A stretch of 64,000 bases of DNA from Echinococcus granulosus (taxonomy: Eukaryota > Platyhelminthes > Cestoda > Cyclophyllidea > Taeniidae). Positions 8,556 through 21,743 of the stretch are shown piece after piece (position 1 is the first letter of the stretch; each line of letters starts with the position of its first letter). The notes under the pieces were generated by a model that saw only the letters and a program-made list of their open reading frames with translations, made no database searches and had not been told where the DNA came from. The translations under genes were made by a program, and so were the position numbers. The stretch is taken from positions 62,001-126,000 of the forward strand of contig NW_020170555.1 of assembly GCF_000524195.1 (NCBI RefSeq), in the 5' to 3' direction.

Positions 8556-10651
8556 ATGTTTCACCAGTGCCAGCTTAACTGATCCCATGGGTTTTGTGTG
8601 GGTGTAGCATTGCCAGAGATTTGTTTATTTTTCTGAGGTTAAAGTAATGCCATTTAAAGGAACAAGACGCTGATTGACTTTTGGCAAGGTTATGAATAAT
8701 TTCACAATTTTCTTTTGAGTCAATGCAGAATAAACTTCAGTCTCACTTCATTAAAAGGCACAATAGGTGATTTTGACGAATTATTGCAGTATCAGAGTAT
8801 TCCCTGAAATTGGTTGTGTACCAGGTCTACTTTCCACGAGATGCCACAATATTCATTGTCTTGTATGAAAATAAGTTTGTATCCTGAGGCCGTTTCTGGC
8901 TAATCTAAATAAATAATTTTTTGCATAAAATCTCAAAATACATAGATGATGAATGATTTTTGCACAGGTGATACAATTATAACTCAAACACGTGATTAAT
9001 TATTAACCATCGGATTTGTTTATCTAAGTCGTTTAATGTTTGGTACTATTAGGGGCCTTTGGTATCACGTGGATACGTAAATTCTACGCTTCTGACTTCG
9101 CGTCCAATGAAGCCAGTGTGGGAAATATTTGATTTTAACTTCCATAAATTTTATGAATTCGTGTCGTCAGAAATACAACCAGTTTTGGTCGCAGATGGGA
9201 AGCGTTTTATTAGCATTCCAGTAAATCTTCTATTTACTCTCTCCAGATGGCGCTAAGTTTCCTCTTTTTTATCCTTTATGCTGAAATTGTAGAAGAATAT
9301 TCCAGTGGAAATGACAGGAATTTGAAAATTAAAAGTACATCAGTCGGGCCTATGAGACCGAATTTGATTTATAACCCACCTTAATTCCGTGTTTGAATGC
9401 GGTTAATTTCTGCGTCTCTGACTGTTTTTCCACTGACCTGCGCGACTTGGCCATGTAGGTTTTTTAGCACTCCCACTACAGCAGGAATCCTGCATTAATA
9501 ATTTATGTTCTTATCGCATGCCCCCCAAAACACCTAAAATAATGAAGAAGCCACCCCACTTCGTGGTCTTCCTAGAATTGGAATCCCAGAGGGATTTTAT
9601 AAATACACTTTAAAGATACAAGTGTAAAATAGGGAGGAAGCTGAAGGTCGCCTGACTGTGCATCATGTGTCTGTTTCATTGAACCCATTTAAATCACGAG
9701 CTGCCCAGTCCACCAAACCCCTTAGTCCTCTCAGCACAATTCCTTACCCAGGAAGATGATGTGTACCTAGCTTTAGCAAAGCATTAAGTCTTCTACAAAT
9801 CGGCTTTATCTGTAAGCGAGCTTGCAACCCCACGATTAAGGACCTATAACCCAAAAACTTAATTATGCAAAAGCTCTCGTTGCCTTTTTCTGGCATTTAA
9901 TAGCAGAGTCATATGCATAACCCCTAAACTTCTGTGAAGGCTGATGACAAATTTTTCATAATCGTGTGACATATCACGAATACGGGTTGACAACAAGAGT
10001 GATGCGGAAGAATATCACAAGAATTAAATAATGGCGCCACTTAGTGTACGAGATTGGGCTGTGATCTAACCCATAATTATCCCAAGTGGAAGCTGAATTA
10101 GATAGCCCTTTATGTGCAAGCAATGGCATGCACATCACATCAATTACCTAAAAGAACAGAAAGGGAGTTTGCCCACACTTAATAAAAAATGGTTAGTTGC
10201 AATATTTTTCCATAACATTTTCTTGAAAGGTAAGCACATTTTTAATTAAAGGTAGAAGATTCATAAAAAGGAGACGGATTATTTATCGGTTGTAGGGTTA
10301 TTCCATCCACAGTTAAGTGAAAGCCAAATTAGGTATCGGCTATGTAACGGAACAGATTATGAAAACATTTAAGTCCAAAGGGAAATGACTCCAATTAAAA
10401 AAGAGAATCAGGAAACAGGGATGTTACAACAAAGCAAGTGTCACAATACGGAACAGCTGACTTCTCTAAATAAAATCTACCAACAATAACGCAAAAGTAG
10501 AGAAATGCACACAAGGCAAACACGGTTACAATTGTAATACTTATGTTGTTTGAATTGGCCTTTCAGGGAGGAGGCAAGCAGGAAATTCGAACCTGGTAAC
10601 TGGATCGCCCTCTCCCTTACCTAGTGACTGCGGCTCCCCTCCTTCTTGAAT
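8556..10651. other. non-coding interval before gap 1
   Basis: AT-rich sequence without a supported exon or RNA gene. Near 10575 the minus strand carries AGGTTCGAATTTCC, which resembles a pol III B box, but no tRNA cloverleaf can be built around it. Confidence 0.5.
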
Positions 10652-10751
10652 NNNNNNNNNNNNNNNNNNNNNNNNNNNNNNNNNNNNNNNNNNNNNNNNN
10701 NNNNNNNNNNNNNNNNNNNNNNNNNNNNNNNNNNNNNNNNNNNNNNNNNNN
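10652..10751. other. assembly gap (100 N)
   Basis: Exactly 100 N, the usual placeholder for a gap of unknown length. An open frame that appears to span it is an artefact. Confidence 0.99.
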
Positions 10752-11224
10752 TTAATAAAGATGTCCAAAGTAAACCAGCCGGGCTTGTCTAGGAACGCTA
10801 GGAATCGGGAAGCGGAGACCGAGGATCCTCGCTCCACACAATGCTTCTAAGGGTGTCTTTATAGGGAAATCCATTGAATCATTAATGGTAACTATTCAAT
10901 GCCCGTAAAATAGAATAATGCCTGTTATTTTACAATCCGACCATTACATTAATTAAATTCATTTTAAACACTTTCTAAGAGCAGCTTCTTACCTCCATCC
11001 AATAGAATTAAACGGATGAATAGAATGACTAGCAGTATGTGGTAATAATCGGCTTTTTGGTAAGCATAAAATTATTTGAGCTCCAATAAACGATTAATTT
11101 TTAAATTTTTGAGTTTTATAGCCCTCTTTACCCTAAATGACACAAATTACTTCATATTTTGGGTGAACTAATTTAGCCAATAGGAGCCAAAAGAAACCCT
11201 GCTTTTTGTCTCCCTACGTTAAGT
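10752..11224. other. upstream region of eIF3f
   Basis: AT-rich, with no coding exon. Just before the eIF3f ATG there is a pyrimidine tract (CTTTTTGTCTCCCTAC) followed by TTAAG at 11219-11223. This looks like a splice acceptor one base ahead of the start codon and is a candidate spliced-leader site. Confidence 0.4.
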
Positions 11225-12988
11225 ATGGAGGATGTTGCAAAGGTGCACGTTCATCCTGTTGTTCTTTTATCAATAATTGATTCCTACGAACGACGCAATG
11301 AAGATGCTCAAAATGTGGTTGGGACACTACTCGGTACGTAATATCGACCTTATCATTTTTCTTGAGGTACTTTTGAAAAGGGCATAATTGAGGTCACTCA
11401 CTCCTTCTCTGTACCGCATAAAGAGTCCAAGACAGATGTTTCTATGGATCTTGAGTTCGGTAGAGCTATGCTTAACCTGGAACGAAAGGTTCGTGGTTGT
11501 GTGCAGATCCTATATAGACTCTTATGCAGGTTAACCGCAATCTGCGTCCGGTTGGGTGGTATGCTACTGGATCTGAGGTTACAGAGTCATCACTTCTGAT
11601 TCACCAAGATTACTACATGAAACATGTTAAGAATCCCATTTTCCTCCTCGTCAATCCAAATCTTGAAATCGGCAAGAAAATGAGCATTCAAGCGTTCCAA
11701 AGCCGTTCTATCGGTATTCCCGATGGTACCGTGGGAACGATGTTTCTGTCTTTGGAAGTCAATCTAGAGTTCTTCGATACTGAGCGCTGCGCTGTCGACA
11801 TGATGGTAGCAGATTCTCTAAATAAGGAGAATCAACTATCTGAGGTCAGTTCACTTTGTCCTTATCGGCTCTTTTGATGGTGGCCCACTTTTTTTATTCT
11901 TCTGACCTTGGTGCCTATTTGAATCAGTCCCTATATTTTAGTCCCATGCTTAAACCTGAGGTCCCTTTTTCGTCTGTTTTGGCTAAATATTTGTATGTTG
12001 TAGCCTTTAACTGCATCCTAGTGACTAACATTGCCGTCTACTACCTTCAAAATGTCATTGTGACCTTAATGTATTTATTTAATCTTCCCTCTATGAGTAG
12101 AATCAAATTGTCTCAACAGCTTTTGCACAGTACATTGCTTTGGTACCGTGTTTTCTCTATTTGCTGGAAGGAAAGTTTTCTCAAATCTGAAATCAGCATA
12201 AACTCTATTTGCTAGGCAGGTAGGCTAGAATCGCATTCACCAGCTTCTACCGATATAAGATGAGGTTTGAAAGTGGGCAGAAAATGGCATGTCACGACAA
12301 ATAGTACCGTGGTGACAGACTGACCCGTATTTTTTATTGTCTTGTAACACACATAGTTGCTGTATGCATTTTGCAAGCTCCTACAAGTTATGGGCTAATT
12401 CCAAAGGCTTGCATCACAATCCGCGCGAGCCTATTCTAGTCATCTGATAAATCAGTAAAAGTAGAAATAAATCTTAAGTGATCACAAGTCATTCAGACAA
12501 TAGGTGTGTCCTGAACAATGTAGTGTTTTCTATTTCACTTCGCATGGAAACCTTTTGATGTGGTTTTGATGTCGGCTTCATTTGGAAAGAGGTCGTCTCA
12601 TGACGTCTTGATCAGCCTAATATCAATAAAATATGGCATGTTGGGTCATAGGAGACGCTCAAGAGGTCGTGGCACTTCCCTCATTTAAGTCTTGCTTTTC
12701 CTGCATGTCTAGGCCACCGACGACTTATCCTACCTCTACAAACTAACCGGTCGTCTGCTCTCAATGTTGGAGCGCATAAACAAAAAGGTGGAGGCTTTTG
12801 CCAACGGTGAGCAACCAGCAGACAGTGAGTTGGGCATGGCTATCGCACGACTCATCTTCTCCACACCCAAACTGGAATCGGACAATGTGGAGGACCTCAT
12901 CAGTTCGTCTTTCAAGGACCTTCTTATGGTTACCTACCTGACCAACCTGATCCGGTCTCACACCAAACTGCTTAGCCTGGCGCACTGA
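11225..12988 (+). CDS. EIF3F: eukaryotic translation initiation factor 3 subunit F
   Basis: Four exons, 11225-11333, 11367-11488, 11530-11844 and 12713-12988, join in frame (822 nt) to give 273 residues. The introns are 33, 41 and 868 nt with GT-AG ends. The protein opens with [17 protein letters not shown], then [41 protein letters not shown] and ends with [20 protein letters not shown], all typical of eIF3f. An MPN domain fills about residues 5-140 and a helical C-terminal region binds other eIF3 subunits. In this family the MPN fold is structural and does not act as the usual JAMM metalloprotease. The protein works in the cytosolic 43S pre-initiation complex. The Pro/Ala-rich N-terminal extension of vertebrates is absent. 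An AATAAA follows 22 nt after the stop. Confidence 0.95.
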
Positions 12989-13010
12989 TGCAAGCACAAT
13001 GCGGGACAAT

Positions 13011-13016
13011 AATAAA
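13011..13016 (+). terminator. AATAAA poly(A) signal of eIF3f
   Basis: Canonical signal 22 nt downstream of the TGA, which implies a very short 3' UTR. Confidence 0.75.
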
Positions 13017-14296
13017 TTATCTACTGTTGTATTCATGTGTCTGTAAAGTTGAAGTTCGGCTCTCACTCCAGTAGTTGTCTGGGAAATCGGACTTTGGAAG
13101 GCTAGGTGCGCATCTTTTTGTGTCTCCCTAAACGAGGCGTCCAATTGGCTGTGTGCACTCGCGTTTTGTTTTTTATCAACTTGTAAGCTGCTACTATGTC
13201 TTAGTGTTGAGATTCTTTAACGGTGTTTGTTAATCGCATTCTCTGTTAATCAAGTCACTGGTTTAATCTGTGTTGCAAGAACTGTGACCGGGCTCCATCG
13301 TTTCCGTCTTCAGGATTATACTCAACTTTCTGTGGTCTTTAATCTTCTTCTTCATTGTCGCAACGGTTAAGCGCCTTAGTAGAGCTGATATTTTGCCCCA
13401 TTATCGCAGCAGATGTCGATTCGTGATGTTTTACTCATAAGATATCAGTAGTTTCACTTGACTCCTTGCCGTTAGTTCGATGGTATTTGGGGCTTTTTCT
13501 GAATGCCATTCGATATTTTATTTGAGATCCTGACACATACAAATACACCACGAATTCAGATTGCTCAAAGCTCATATAACCTTTAGTCGACTGCGGGTCC
13601 ATTCACTACGAAGTAATTGCTACTAGTCCATGCATTCATACTGCGCCTGCCGCCGAGGTCGGACCACCACGGCGGTGACGTAGTGTCCCACCGGTGTCGC
13701 CTGGTCTACTATTTCTTCCGTTCGTTCCCAAGGAGACAGTTTTCTTACTTGACAATGATCTCCAGGAGTTGACTCAGACGGGGCATTGGCGGCAGCATCA
13801 ACTCTAGGCTATTGCCCTGGGGTAGTATTTTGCGATTTCACGAAAAACAGTTTCCGATGAGACCGAAATTCCCGTCATTTTTTTTATCCACTGGGAGTAA
13901 CCCCACCTTCTGGTAGTCACCTTGTTTGGTCTTTTTTTGGACCCGTGCACTGCTGTGACGCTTGTCGACCCGCCTTGACCTGGAGGTACTTCGGATAGCT
14001 TCTGCACATCAATCACCGTCTACAAGATATTCCACAGGTCGATCTCCAATTGTCGATTATAACGAGTTCAAACCCTCGAGAAGCTCTTGGGAACTGTGGA
14101 TGCGCTCCGCCTGACTCGAGTACTGCCATCGCCGGTACCCCCGATCGTCAGCATTAAGACCGCCTTTGCATCCCCATGCCTAACACCACGCAGACGGCGA
14201 CGCTGACGCTTTTGGTGGCTTGGATAATATACCAAACTGCCAAGGAACAGACATTCAAGCTCCGAGACTCACAAAGGAGTCGAATCACTGGTAGCA
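13017..14296. other. convergent intergenic region
   Basis: Lies between the 3' ends of eIF3f (+) and the winged-helix/CDYL gene (-). It contains a GC-richer stretch at about 13620-14200 with a broken minus-strand frame (13804-14016) that looks like decayed coding or transposon sequence, but no family can be named. Confidence 0.4.
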
Positions 14297-14302
14297 TTTA
14301 TT
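14297..14302 (-). terminator. AATAAA candidate for the winged-helix/CDYL gene
   Basis: AATAAA on the minus strand about 385 nt after the stop codon at 14686-14688. It is the first canonical signal I see downstream. Confidence 0.45.
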
Positions 14303-14685
14303 TCAAACCAATGAGTCATGAGCATAATCTGAGGGCTCACAACTTATTTCCCATCCCAATGACACACAACTCATACATACAAGAAAAAGCGAACTATAAA
14401 CAATAGGAAACCTAAGGAACACTCCATCTAATAAACAATGGTTTGCAAAAAAAGGGGACATAAAGAGAGACAAGCAGTAAATGCAGGGTTGGAAGTGGGA
14501 GAGGGGGAGGAGGGTTGTCAAAAGAGGTAGTTAATGATCGCTGGGAGTCGAACGACCGCTACAAAAAATTGGTGTTAGGAGAGACTGAGACAGGTAACCG
14601 GTCATATAAAAAGGAAGTCGAACAGGAGGGATGAGGACGGTTGCCGAGGGGAATGGTTGCTCGCGCGCGCGCAGGGACATTGTGG

Positions 14686-17600
14686 TCAAAGAAAGTCGTC
14701 CATGCAGTGTTGCACGTAGTTTGCGGCGGCAACTCGAAATTCGGACGTCTTCCAAATTTCAGCTAGTTTGTGACACTCCGCGTTGATCATGAAATCCACG
14801 CGCTCACGGTCACATAGGCGCGAGAGGCACTTAGTTGTCTCCAGTGCCTGTGCACAAAATTCAGACACAAAAGGCAATTTGCTGCCAAATAATGAATCAT
14901 TTCAGGGAATATCTTTCCGACTTGCCACTCTATAAACGCACCTTGTCACATCCCTACTTAGCCAGTTGGCTATCAGGCAAGAAATGTCGGTTTTTCCTCT
15001 TAGACAACTACAATGCTTCAGGGGACGAAATCATCATTGGACACAAAGATCAATCTACAGACTTCAAAGGAATCGTCTTTTCCTCCTATTGTATACCCAC
15101 TGGTCCCATATAGATCGACAAATGCATCATATCTCGCTACGCCTCCAAAGCGGAGGAGAGAAAATGACACTTCTGGAGGCCTGAACGCCCCCTCCCACCG
15201 ATTTTGTAACCTGTCATCCAAATCTTCCACGTATTCTCAACAAAGCCACTGGTAGAGCTGCGCACGCCTACGCGTCTCTGGAGGCGATGCGTTTGATCGC
15301 AGTAGTCAGCGGACCCACGATAAAATGCTAACAAGCGTGATGTCTTTTGATGGAGGACATCTGTTTTGAATAGTGAGGTCCACAAGGATGTAGGCGTCAA
15401 GACAGCTTCCCTTAACAATTTCAGGTCTAAATTATGTCCAGCAATGAAATGAGGCCAGAGTTGAACACCTTGAAAGAGGGATTTATGACCAGGATCCGAA
15501 GTCTCGGCACTTCCCCGACGTTGCGGAGCGACGTCAGTGAGTATAAACAAGACGTTCACCCTTTTCAGATGCCTAAATGCAAGGGGCTCTGCCCATGACG
15601 TCTTCACGTTCATAGGAGGACCATACCGTTTCTAAATTTGGCGGTATGAAATAGGCTACAAACGCGGCGGTATTACAGACAAGTTCGTGCTATTGATACC
15701 CACAACAGCCGGTGCGCGCATCGTGTGCTGGCCAGTACAGATACTGTTCATCCAATATGGCAGGTAGGCAGACAGGCAACAGACACTGAGTGCGTGTAGT
15801 GATGAACCATGCTCCCTGTAAGCAATCAAGGCGAAAAATCCACGACCGTTGATGTCGCCTCGTGTCCACTGAAGAAGTGAGGCACGGTACGTCCTTCCTC
15901 TACACTAATCAGACCAGTAAAATCCCAGTTCTGATGGTTTTGCTCTCAACCCTGGACATATTAGTCTTTAACCTCCATGAACAATCGACCCGCGAGTGGA
16001 AACCCTGATTAATCCTGACTCATCCTTAACCCGTCTTGGGACGAGATTACACAAGAGAGGGCTCTTCCGATGGGAACGGTAGCAAAAAGTCACTCACGGA
16101 TATAACGCTTGCTGGTTCAGTTCGAACACTGTGATTTCCACTGTCTTCAATAAAGGTGGGCCATTTGAGGGAACCAACGTCCTCGAACTACGCTCCCAGT
16201 GCTTTTCTATCCCGCCAAATATTGACAGTCCAATGTCTGGTTACATCGGATCTGGCCGATGATGACAACAAACGGCCGCTTGCGCGCACACACAATAGCA
16301 AAAGGGCTCTGGCGCACCATCGTAAAGACAATCGGAACCAACGTCAACCAACCATCACCAACTTAGATGTGGCATGACCCTGCCATTGTCGTCGGCACAG
16401 CGGGAGGAGGGGGAGGATTGTGTTTCGCTAAAACCGAGAGAGTGAGTCACCGACGGCGGCGTAGATACACATACACAGGCACACACCCACATGCATATGC
16501 GTAGAGAACCGCCACGCTGGTGTTTTCGAAACGTCGCGCGTGCCAGCCTCTCGCTGCCACCGAAAACTCAGCGCATGACAATCAATCTTGCCTGCCGCAA
16601 TTTTACAGCCACGTTTCTCTCATGTGTGAACCACCACCATGAAATGGATTAATGTATTGTGGTGCTACTACTAACTAGCGCGCCAGTTCAAATGGAGCGT
16701 CACCTAACAAAAAGCGTTCAGCCACGGGGACTCCCCTCTCAGCTAGCCAGCCCAGTTTTTTTAAATCTTATACACTCGCGAGTCGAATCGGTCCCCCGAA
16801 AGTGTACCTGGGGGCCGTGAAGATCCTTGTGTACGATTCTAGAGTTACAAACAGTCATCCTCATAGTTTCATTGGGGCGATGGATGGCGTTTAAAATATG
16901 GGCCTACTACAGGGTGGACAAAGAACCTCGGGGATCACTCCCAGCCTGACGATTAATATGTGGAAAAACTCTAGGATTTAAACTTACTGCAGCTGATTGG
17001 CAGGCGATTCGAGCACACCGGAGGGTCACCTCTTGAGAGAAGCTTTTGGGGTAGACGATGTCGGAGACAAGACCACGTTGCAGCGCCTCTCGTGCCGACA
17101 ACCGACGTCCAGCAAGGAGCAAATCATTGGCCAGTGGGCTGCCCACCTTCTGGGCCAATGTGTACGTGGCGCCCGCCTCAGGTACCTGTCCAAGGGTCGT
17201 GTAAGCAGTGTGAAAACTAGCGAGATCGCTGGCGTAGACGAGATCAAAGAGTGGTAGAACAGCGGTGGCCAGGCCCTCCGCCGGTCCATTCACTCCTGCC
17301 ACGAGAAGCTTGGGGAAGGCAGAGAGCTTGAGCAGAAAGGTGCGCAGGACGGCAACCAAAGAGTCAACGAAAGTGACAACAGTGGAATTGGAGCTAGTGG
17401 AGAGGGTGGGTAAATCAATACCAGAGGAGAAGACTCGTCCAACGCCGGAAATTAAAACTGCACGGATTTGGTTATCCGTCTCCGCCAGTTGCAGCGCCTC
17501 TGTCAACTCACTCAAAACCTGGAGATAAAATCGGATTACATGAGCAGTCGCAGGAAGCTAAAGAAGTCCTTTAGTGGTGAGATAGACCTGAAGAGTGAAG

Positions 17601-19893
17601 GCATTGCGAAGCGTTGAACCGGGCGACCGAACCCAGAGTTCGGTGAATCCCTCGCAAGGACGACGGCGAAGGAGAATGGACATTGCAGGATCGGAGACAA
17701 TAGACTGGACGGGAAGGTGACCAGGTGCTGAAGTTGGTTGGAAATCGCGAGTAGCAGAACTAGCGTCATCCGACTTAATTCCATTACGTCCATTCTGCTG
17801 GGGAGCCGAAGAACCGCTTGGATCAGCAGTCTGGAATACGACAGATGGAATGGAAACTATACTGCAACATCCATCAGACTGAATGCACGCTCCCGTAATG
17901 AGGACGCTTAGGCTCTTGGTGTTGAACAATCTCAAACCAAACCTTCGTGTTCTTATTTGCAGCATCTATAAATTTTTCTTTGTCCTGCGTCCGAAAAGGA
18001 CTTATCCTAGAAGTTAGTCCTGCAGATTTATTGCGACAAAATACATCCGAAAGCATTTACAGACAGTTGCAAACTACATAAGTCAAGACAGGAGGAAGCG
18101 AGTCTAGTGATGGGATTCAGACCATGTCATCCCATTTTTGAAGAGAGGTCAAAGGACATTTTCAAAAGAAGCCGACAGTTCGATTGTTACAAGACGACGG
18201 CTAGGATTCAGCATCTATCTACGCCACACGAAGCAGAGACATGCGACTTGATATCTGTACATTAGTAGAAGTTCTTCAAAAACACCTCCCTTATACTCCT
18301 TTGTGTTAATTTAGTTGTTACTTTAGGAGCAGCGATGGATAATGGTTTATAGCTCACGGATCACGTAACGCAATGTGAAAAGAACCCTATACTGAAGATG
18401 AGCTTACAACTAAACCAAAAAATCATTCTTGAGGTAGAGAAATGGCAAAATGTCAACTGGAGACTAGGATGGTATCGCAGTAAGGTCAGAACCGATACGT
18501 CATTTCAAAGATGAGAATTCGTCCGAAATGTCAATGCATGGCAATGAAGTTATAACAACGATAACGTGAAGGTGCATTCGAGAAAAATCATAGCAACGAG
18601 CTGGGGAAATAAACTCGGATAGTTGCAAAGACGAGGTACCAAACGCAGTCAAATACTGCGATAGACTATGCTGTTTCAGGGCCATAAAAATTTGATTAAT
18701 GGATAGTAGAAAAAAACGGAGAAGCTTCCAATTTAGCAGTTACGGAACAACCCAAACATTTTACTGGTAAAACTACAGGAGCTAAACTATTAACAAGGAA
18801 TGAGGTTAGAAATGCGCTGAAAATACCCCAGTAAGGACCAGTTCTACGGCCGCAATCCAGAACACCACTATCATATCGTACATCTATTATGCATACCAAT
18901 GCCATATGAGGTAAAGATCTGAGAGCTTTTTCCACAGTCTCCAAGCTCACTGGAGTCGGAGGTGGCAGAACATAGACTGAGACACCGGGTTCGGACTGTG
19001 CCACATCTACAAAAACGTTTAAAATTGTCATATTTGGTCACTGTGCAGAAACTGGCATCAGGTAAAAGCTAAAACTCACCTCCTCCGAGCATATCTTCTG
19101 GGAGGAGAGTCTGAATCTTATCCACCACGGAACAGTCACCACTGGGTGTCAAATTTGACGGTCGGATAACGCAACTACTAGGCGAGATGAGTCGAAGGAA
19201 AGACTTGAATGCGGTCATCTCCACCCCGCTAAAAGTTTCGCCCATGGGAGTCGGAGTACGACTGACCGGGGCCTTTGCCGTCCCATTTGATTTTGAGGGG
19301 TTAACCGTATACTTCGCTCGAATTCTATTCGAATGTTGGGCGACTGTGTCGCCCCGGGCAACGACGGACATATGGTAGCGGTAGGAGACGCCACTAGGAT
19401 ACTTCACTCGGAAGATTCTATTTTCTTCCACCAAAGACTGAAGTGAGGCCTTAGTCTCGGTGGAGGACATCTGGTACAGTCGTTCAGAGTAAAGAATTAC
19501 GATTTTCTCATCCGGACGTCGGCGTCGATCTCGAAGAAAGTTGATAACCGCGATTACCTTCTCCGTATTAGATGCATCTGGAGGCAGGGTTTGCGGCATC
19601 ACCGGGGCATGTTTTGACGCAGCGGAGTGGATGACGGAAGCAGCGGGGGAATGAAATTCTTCAGTGTCTTGGGCCTTGACTGTAACTGTGACACTCTTTC
19701 GAGGGCTAGGCGCTGAAGAGTCCATGGGATTGCGTGATCGTTTTCTCGGTGGTTCCATAGACGAGGATTCCTTGGAGGGGGACTCGGTCGTAGTGAATCG
19801 GGCGACGTCAGAAGCAGTACGCCGAGAAAAGCGAGCAGGTGCGCTAGAAGACGTCCTTTCTGACACTAAGTTGTCACTAGATGTTGACGGCAT
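14686..19893 (-). CDS. SAMD1-type winged helix fused to CDYL-type hydratase fold
   Basis: Five exons read on the minus strand: 19893-19080, 19006-18897, 17878-17588, 17518-16988 and 14847-14686. Joined, they give 1908 nt, in frame, 635 residues. Exon 1 has a Ser/Thr-rich lead with PPRKRSR (likely nuclear signal) and, at about 109-178, a winged-helix domain of the SAMD1/KAT6 type (RRRRPDEKIVILYS, then LQSLVEENRIFRVKYPSG and SYRYH). That fold binds CpG DNA in SAMD1. Residues about 390-634 are a crotonase fold like the C-terminus of CDYL: GRVFSSGIDL, VNGPAEGLATAVLPLFDLVY, YTTLGQVPEAG, LLLAGRRLSAREALQRGLVS, and the last exon ending NYVQHCMDDFL. CDYL binds CoA or recruits repressors in chromatin. 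No chromodomain was found. The exon 2/3 boundary is the least certain. A strong acceptor (TTTTCTCCTCAG) lies five bases before the ATG, so an upstream exon or a spliced leader is possible. Intron 4 (2.1 kb) holds no gene. Confidence 0.75.
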
Positions 19894-19897
19894 TTCT

Positions 19898-21743
19898 CTG
19901 AGGAGAAAATAAATATCAATCCCATAAAAAGCATGGCTACCTAATCAAAGCAATACCAAGTGTATGAACCCATCCGGTGAGTATGCAACCATCAGAACCA
20001 GTGAAAATACAGGCCAAATCCCCGTCGGACCCATGGTGTTGCAATCAAAACCATAAAGGCAATCGAAATTACACCGTCCGCATATAGTTTTAACGAGTGC
20101 CTTACTCGTAGGATTTCGTCCGCCGTAAGCGGAAAGCCAGCGCTCGTTTTGAGCGAACGGAATCCCCACCCTTAATTAGAGGACTTTCACAAATTCGCTT
20201 CCTTATATAAACCAGGTACCACGTGAGCAGATGCAGCTAAAGAGTGGGCACATGTAATGTATTACTGCGGGATCCTAGAAACGGAGCATTAATTACATCG
20301 GCAGCGGAAAGCGGCGGACAGAGACCTCCCCAAAGTATATAGACATTCGCTGATATTTAAACTAATAAATGTTAAAAACGGCCGACTAGTTTAATCGTAC
20401 AACGTAAATTCGGGCGGCGCACCTGCCGGACGCAGAAAACCGACCGAGAACTATCGCGGTTAATGTTGTTTAAATTGCCGCTCCGCGCACTAATTTTCGC
20501 GATCATGCAATAAATATTTATCTGGCATAAAAACCCATAAAACTAGTCAAAAGTCCCCCTTCCACAATTTTATTTTAAAGGTATTGTGAGGATTTTGTTT
20601 TGCGAGGTCTATGAAATTTCCACTCAGACCCGTTTTTCTAGAAACCTAATTAGCGCTTTTTAGTGTAGCACGTATCATTATTAACAAGCGTAATCGATAA
20701 CGTTAGAGATTACACGCAGAGTTGGGCTCTGATACATTTAATTTGTTGTTAACCTACGCATTTTCAATGAAACCGAAATAATTTTGCAAACCCTCTTCAA
20801 GTTTATTCTTTCATGACTAAGTCTGATTGCAAGTATTTGATAAACACTGCAATGTCCGTAAATCAAAGAACCAAACTGTTCTAGCACGTGTATCGTTATC
20901 ATAGCCTGCACCAACACACTAATTCCCTGGATTGCATCCTGGTTTAAAAAACATGCAAACTCGAGTATCCTACGGTCCAGTTATGCATTAGAGATTTCTC
21001 GATCAGCCTGAATTAAAGATGTGCCTACATTTTGCGCCCTATTCAACTTTTAGTAACGCATCGCTTTTAGCTAGTCGACGAGGCCCACGCCTAAAATGAC
21101 TTCGCCGTTGATTCTGGCATTGAAGCCAAGATCTTAACTCCCCGAGAGGCACGTACGACTCGTGAGAATCTACCTAGGTTTCGCCCTTACTCCTCCCAGA
21201 GAACTGATTTAGGGACCCAAAAGTTGGCACGTATCTGACGGAGCCTCAAATATGACTCTAGTAGACTCGACTGGCCTTTCTGAACGTCCCTCCTCCGTGA
21301 CTCTTAGCCAAACTTGTATTAAAGGAGCACCTTGGGCCATCTCCAAACATGCGGCACACCAAACCACCCCGAGGGCCACTTGACCACCGACACGCGAAAG
21401 TATCAGAACCCTGCCGGCACAGCTGCAAGAATCATCACGGTTAGAAAACCACGCAACACAGGTCTGCCGTCGAAGACAAAACCAGTCTAACCTAGAAAAC
21501 ATGACGGTCACCAGACTACCCTAATTTTCTGGGACCTTCACACCAATCGCTACCGAACAATGGTACCAGTTAGCACGTACCAGGGAGGCAATAGATCCGC
21601 CGGGGACATGAGCTCTGGAGAGCCTATGAATGACAGAACATCCGTGAACCTAATTATTACCGAAGATTTTTCACAAGAATAACCAGTTAATCAAGATCCT
21701 ATTTATATGTACACACACAATTATTACATTATGCATATAGTGC
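19898..21743. other. non-coding interval
   Basis: AT-rich around 20.2-21.0 kb, then more GC-balanced. No supported exon. I looked for a chromodomain exon belonging to the downstream minus-strand gene and did not find one. The short frames at 19945-20169 and 21209-21511 lack motifs and splice context. Confidence 0.45.

Noticed and set aside
10565..10640. tRNA-like B box (AGGTTCGAATTTCC on the minus strand)
   Set aside because: No acceptor stem, D arm or anticodon arm can be folded around it; the T stem has the wrong size.
10541..10837. 98-codon minus-strand frame spanning the N gap
   Set aside because: Continuity through 100 placeholder N is meaningless.
11856..12215. 119-codon plus frame between eIF3f exons 3 and 4
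   Set aside because: It lies wholly in the 868-nt intron, is T-rich and hydrophobic by composition, and splicing around it keeps eIF3f intact.
14535..14580. tRNA or Sm-site snRNA on the minus strand (AATTTTTTG, then GTTCGACTCCC)
   Set aside because: No cloverleaf and no recognisable snRNA 5' sequence; it lies in the 3' UTR of the winged-helix/CDYL gene.
15137..15613. 158-codon minus frame in the last intron of the winged-helix/CDYL gene
   Set aside because: Including it would break the aligned crotonase C-terminus; no motif and no good acceptor and donor pair.
16460..16500. CA-rich stretch as a microsatellite
   Set aside because: Only short interrupted CA/CACA words in an intron; too irregular to call a repeat locus.
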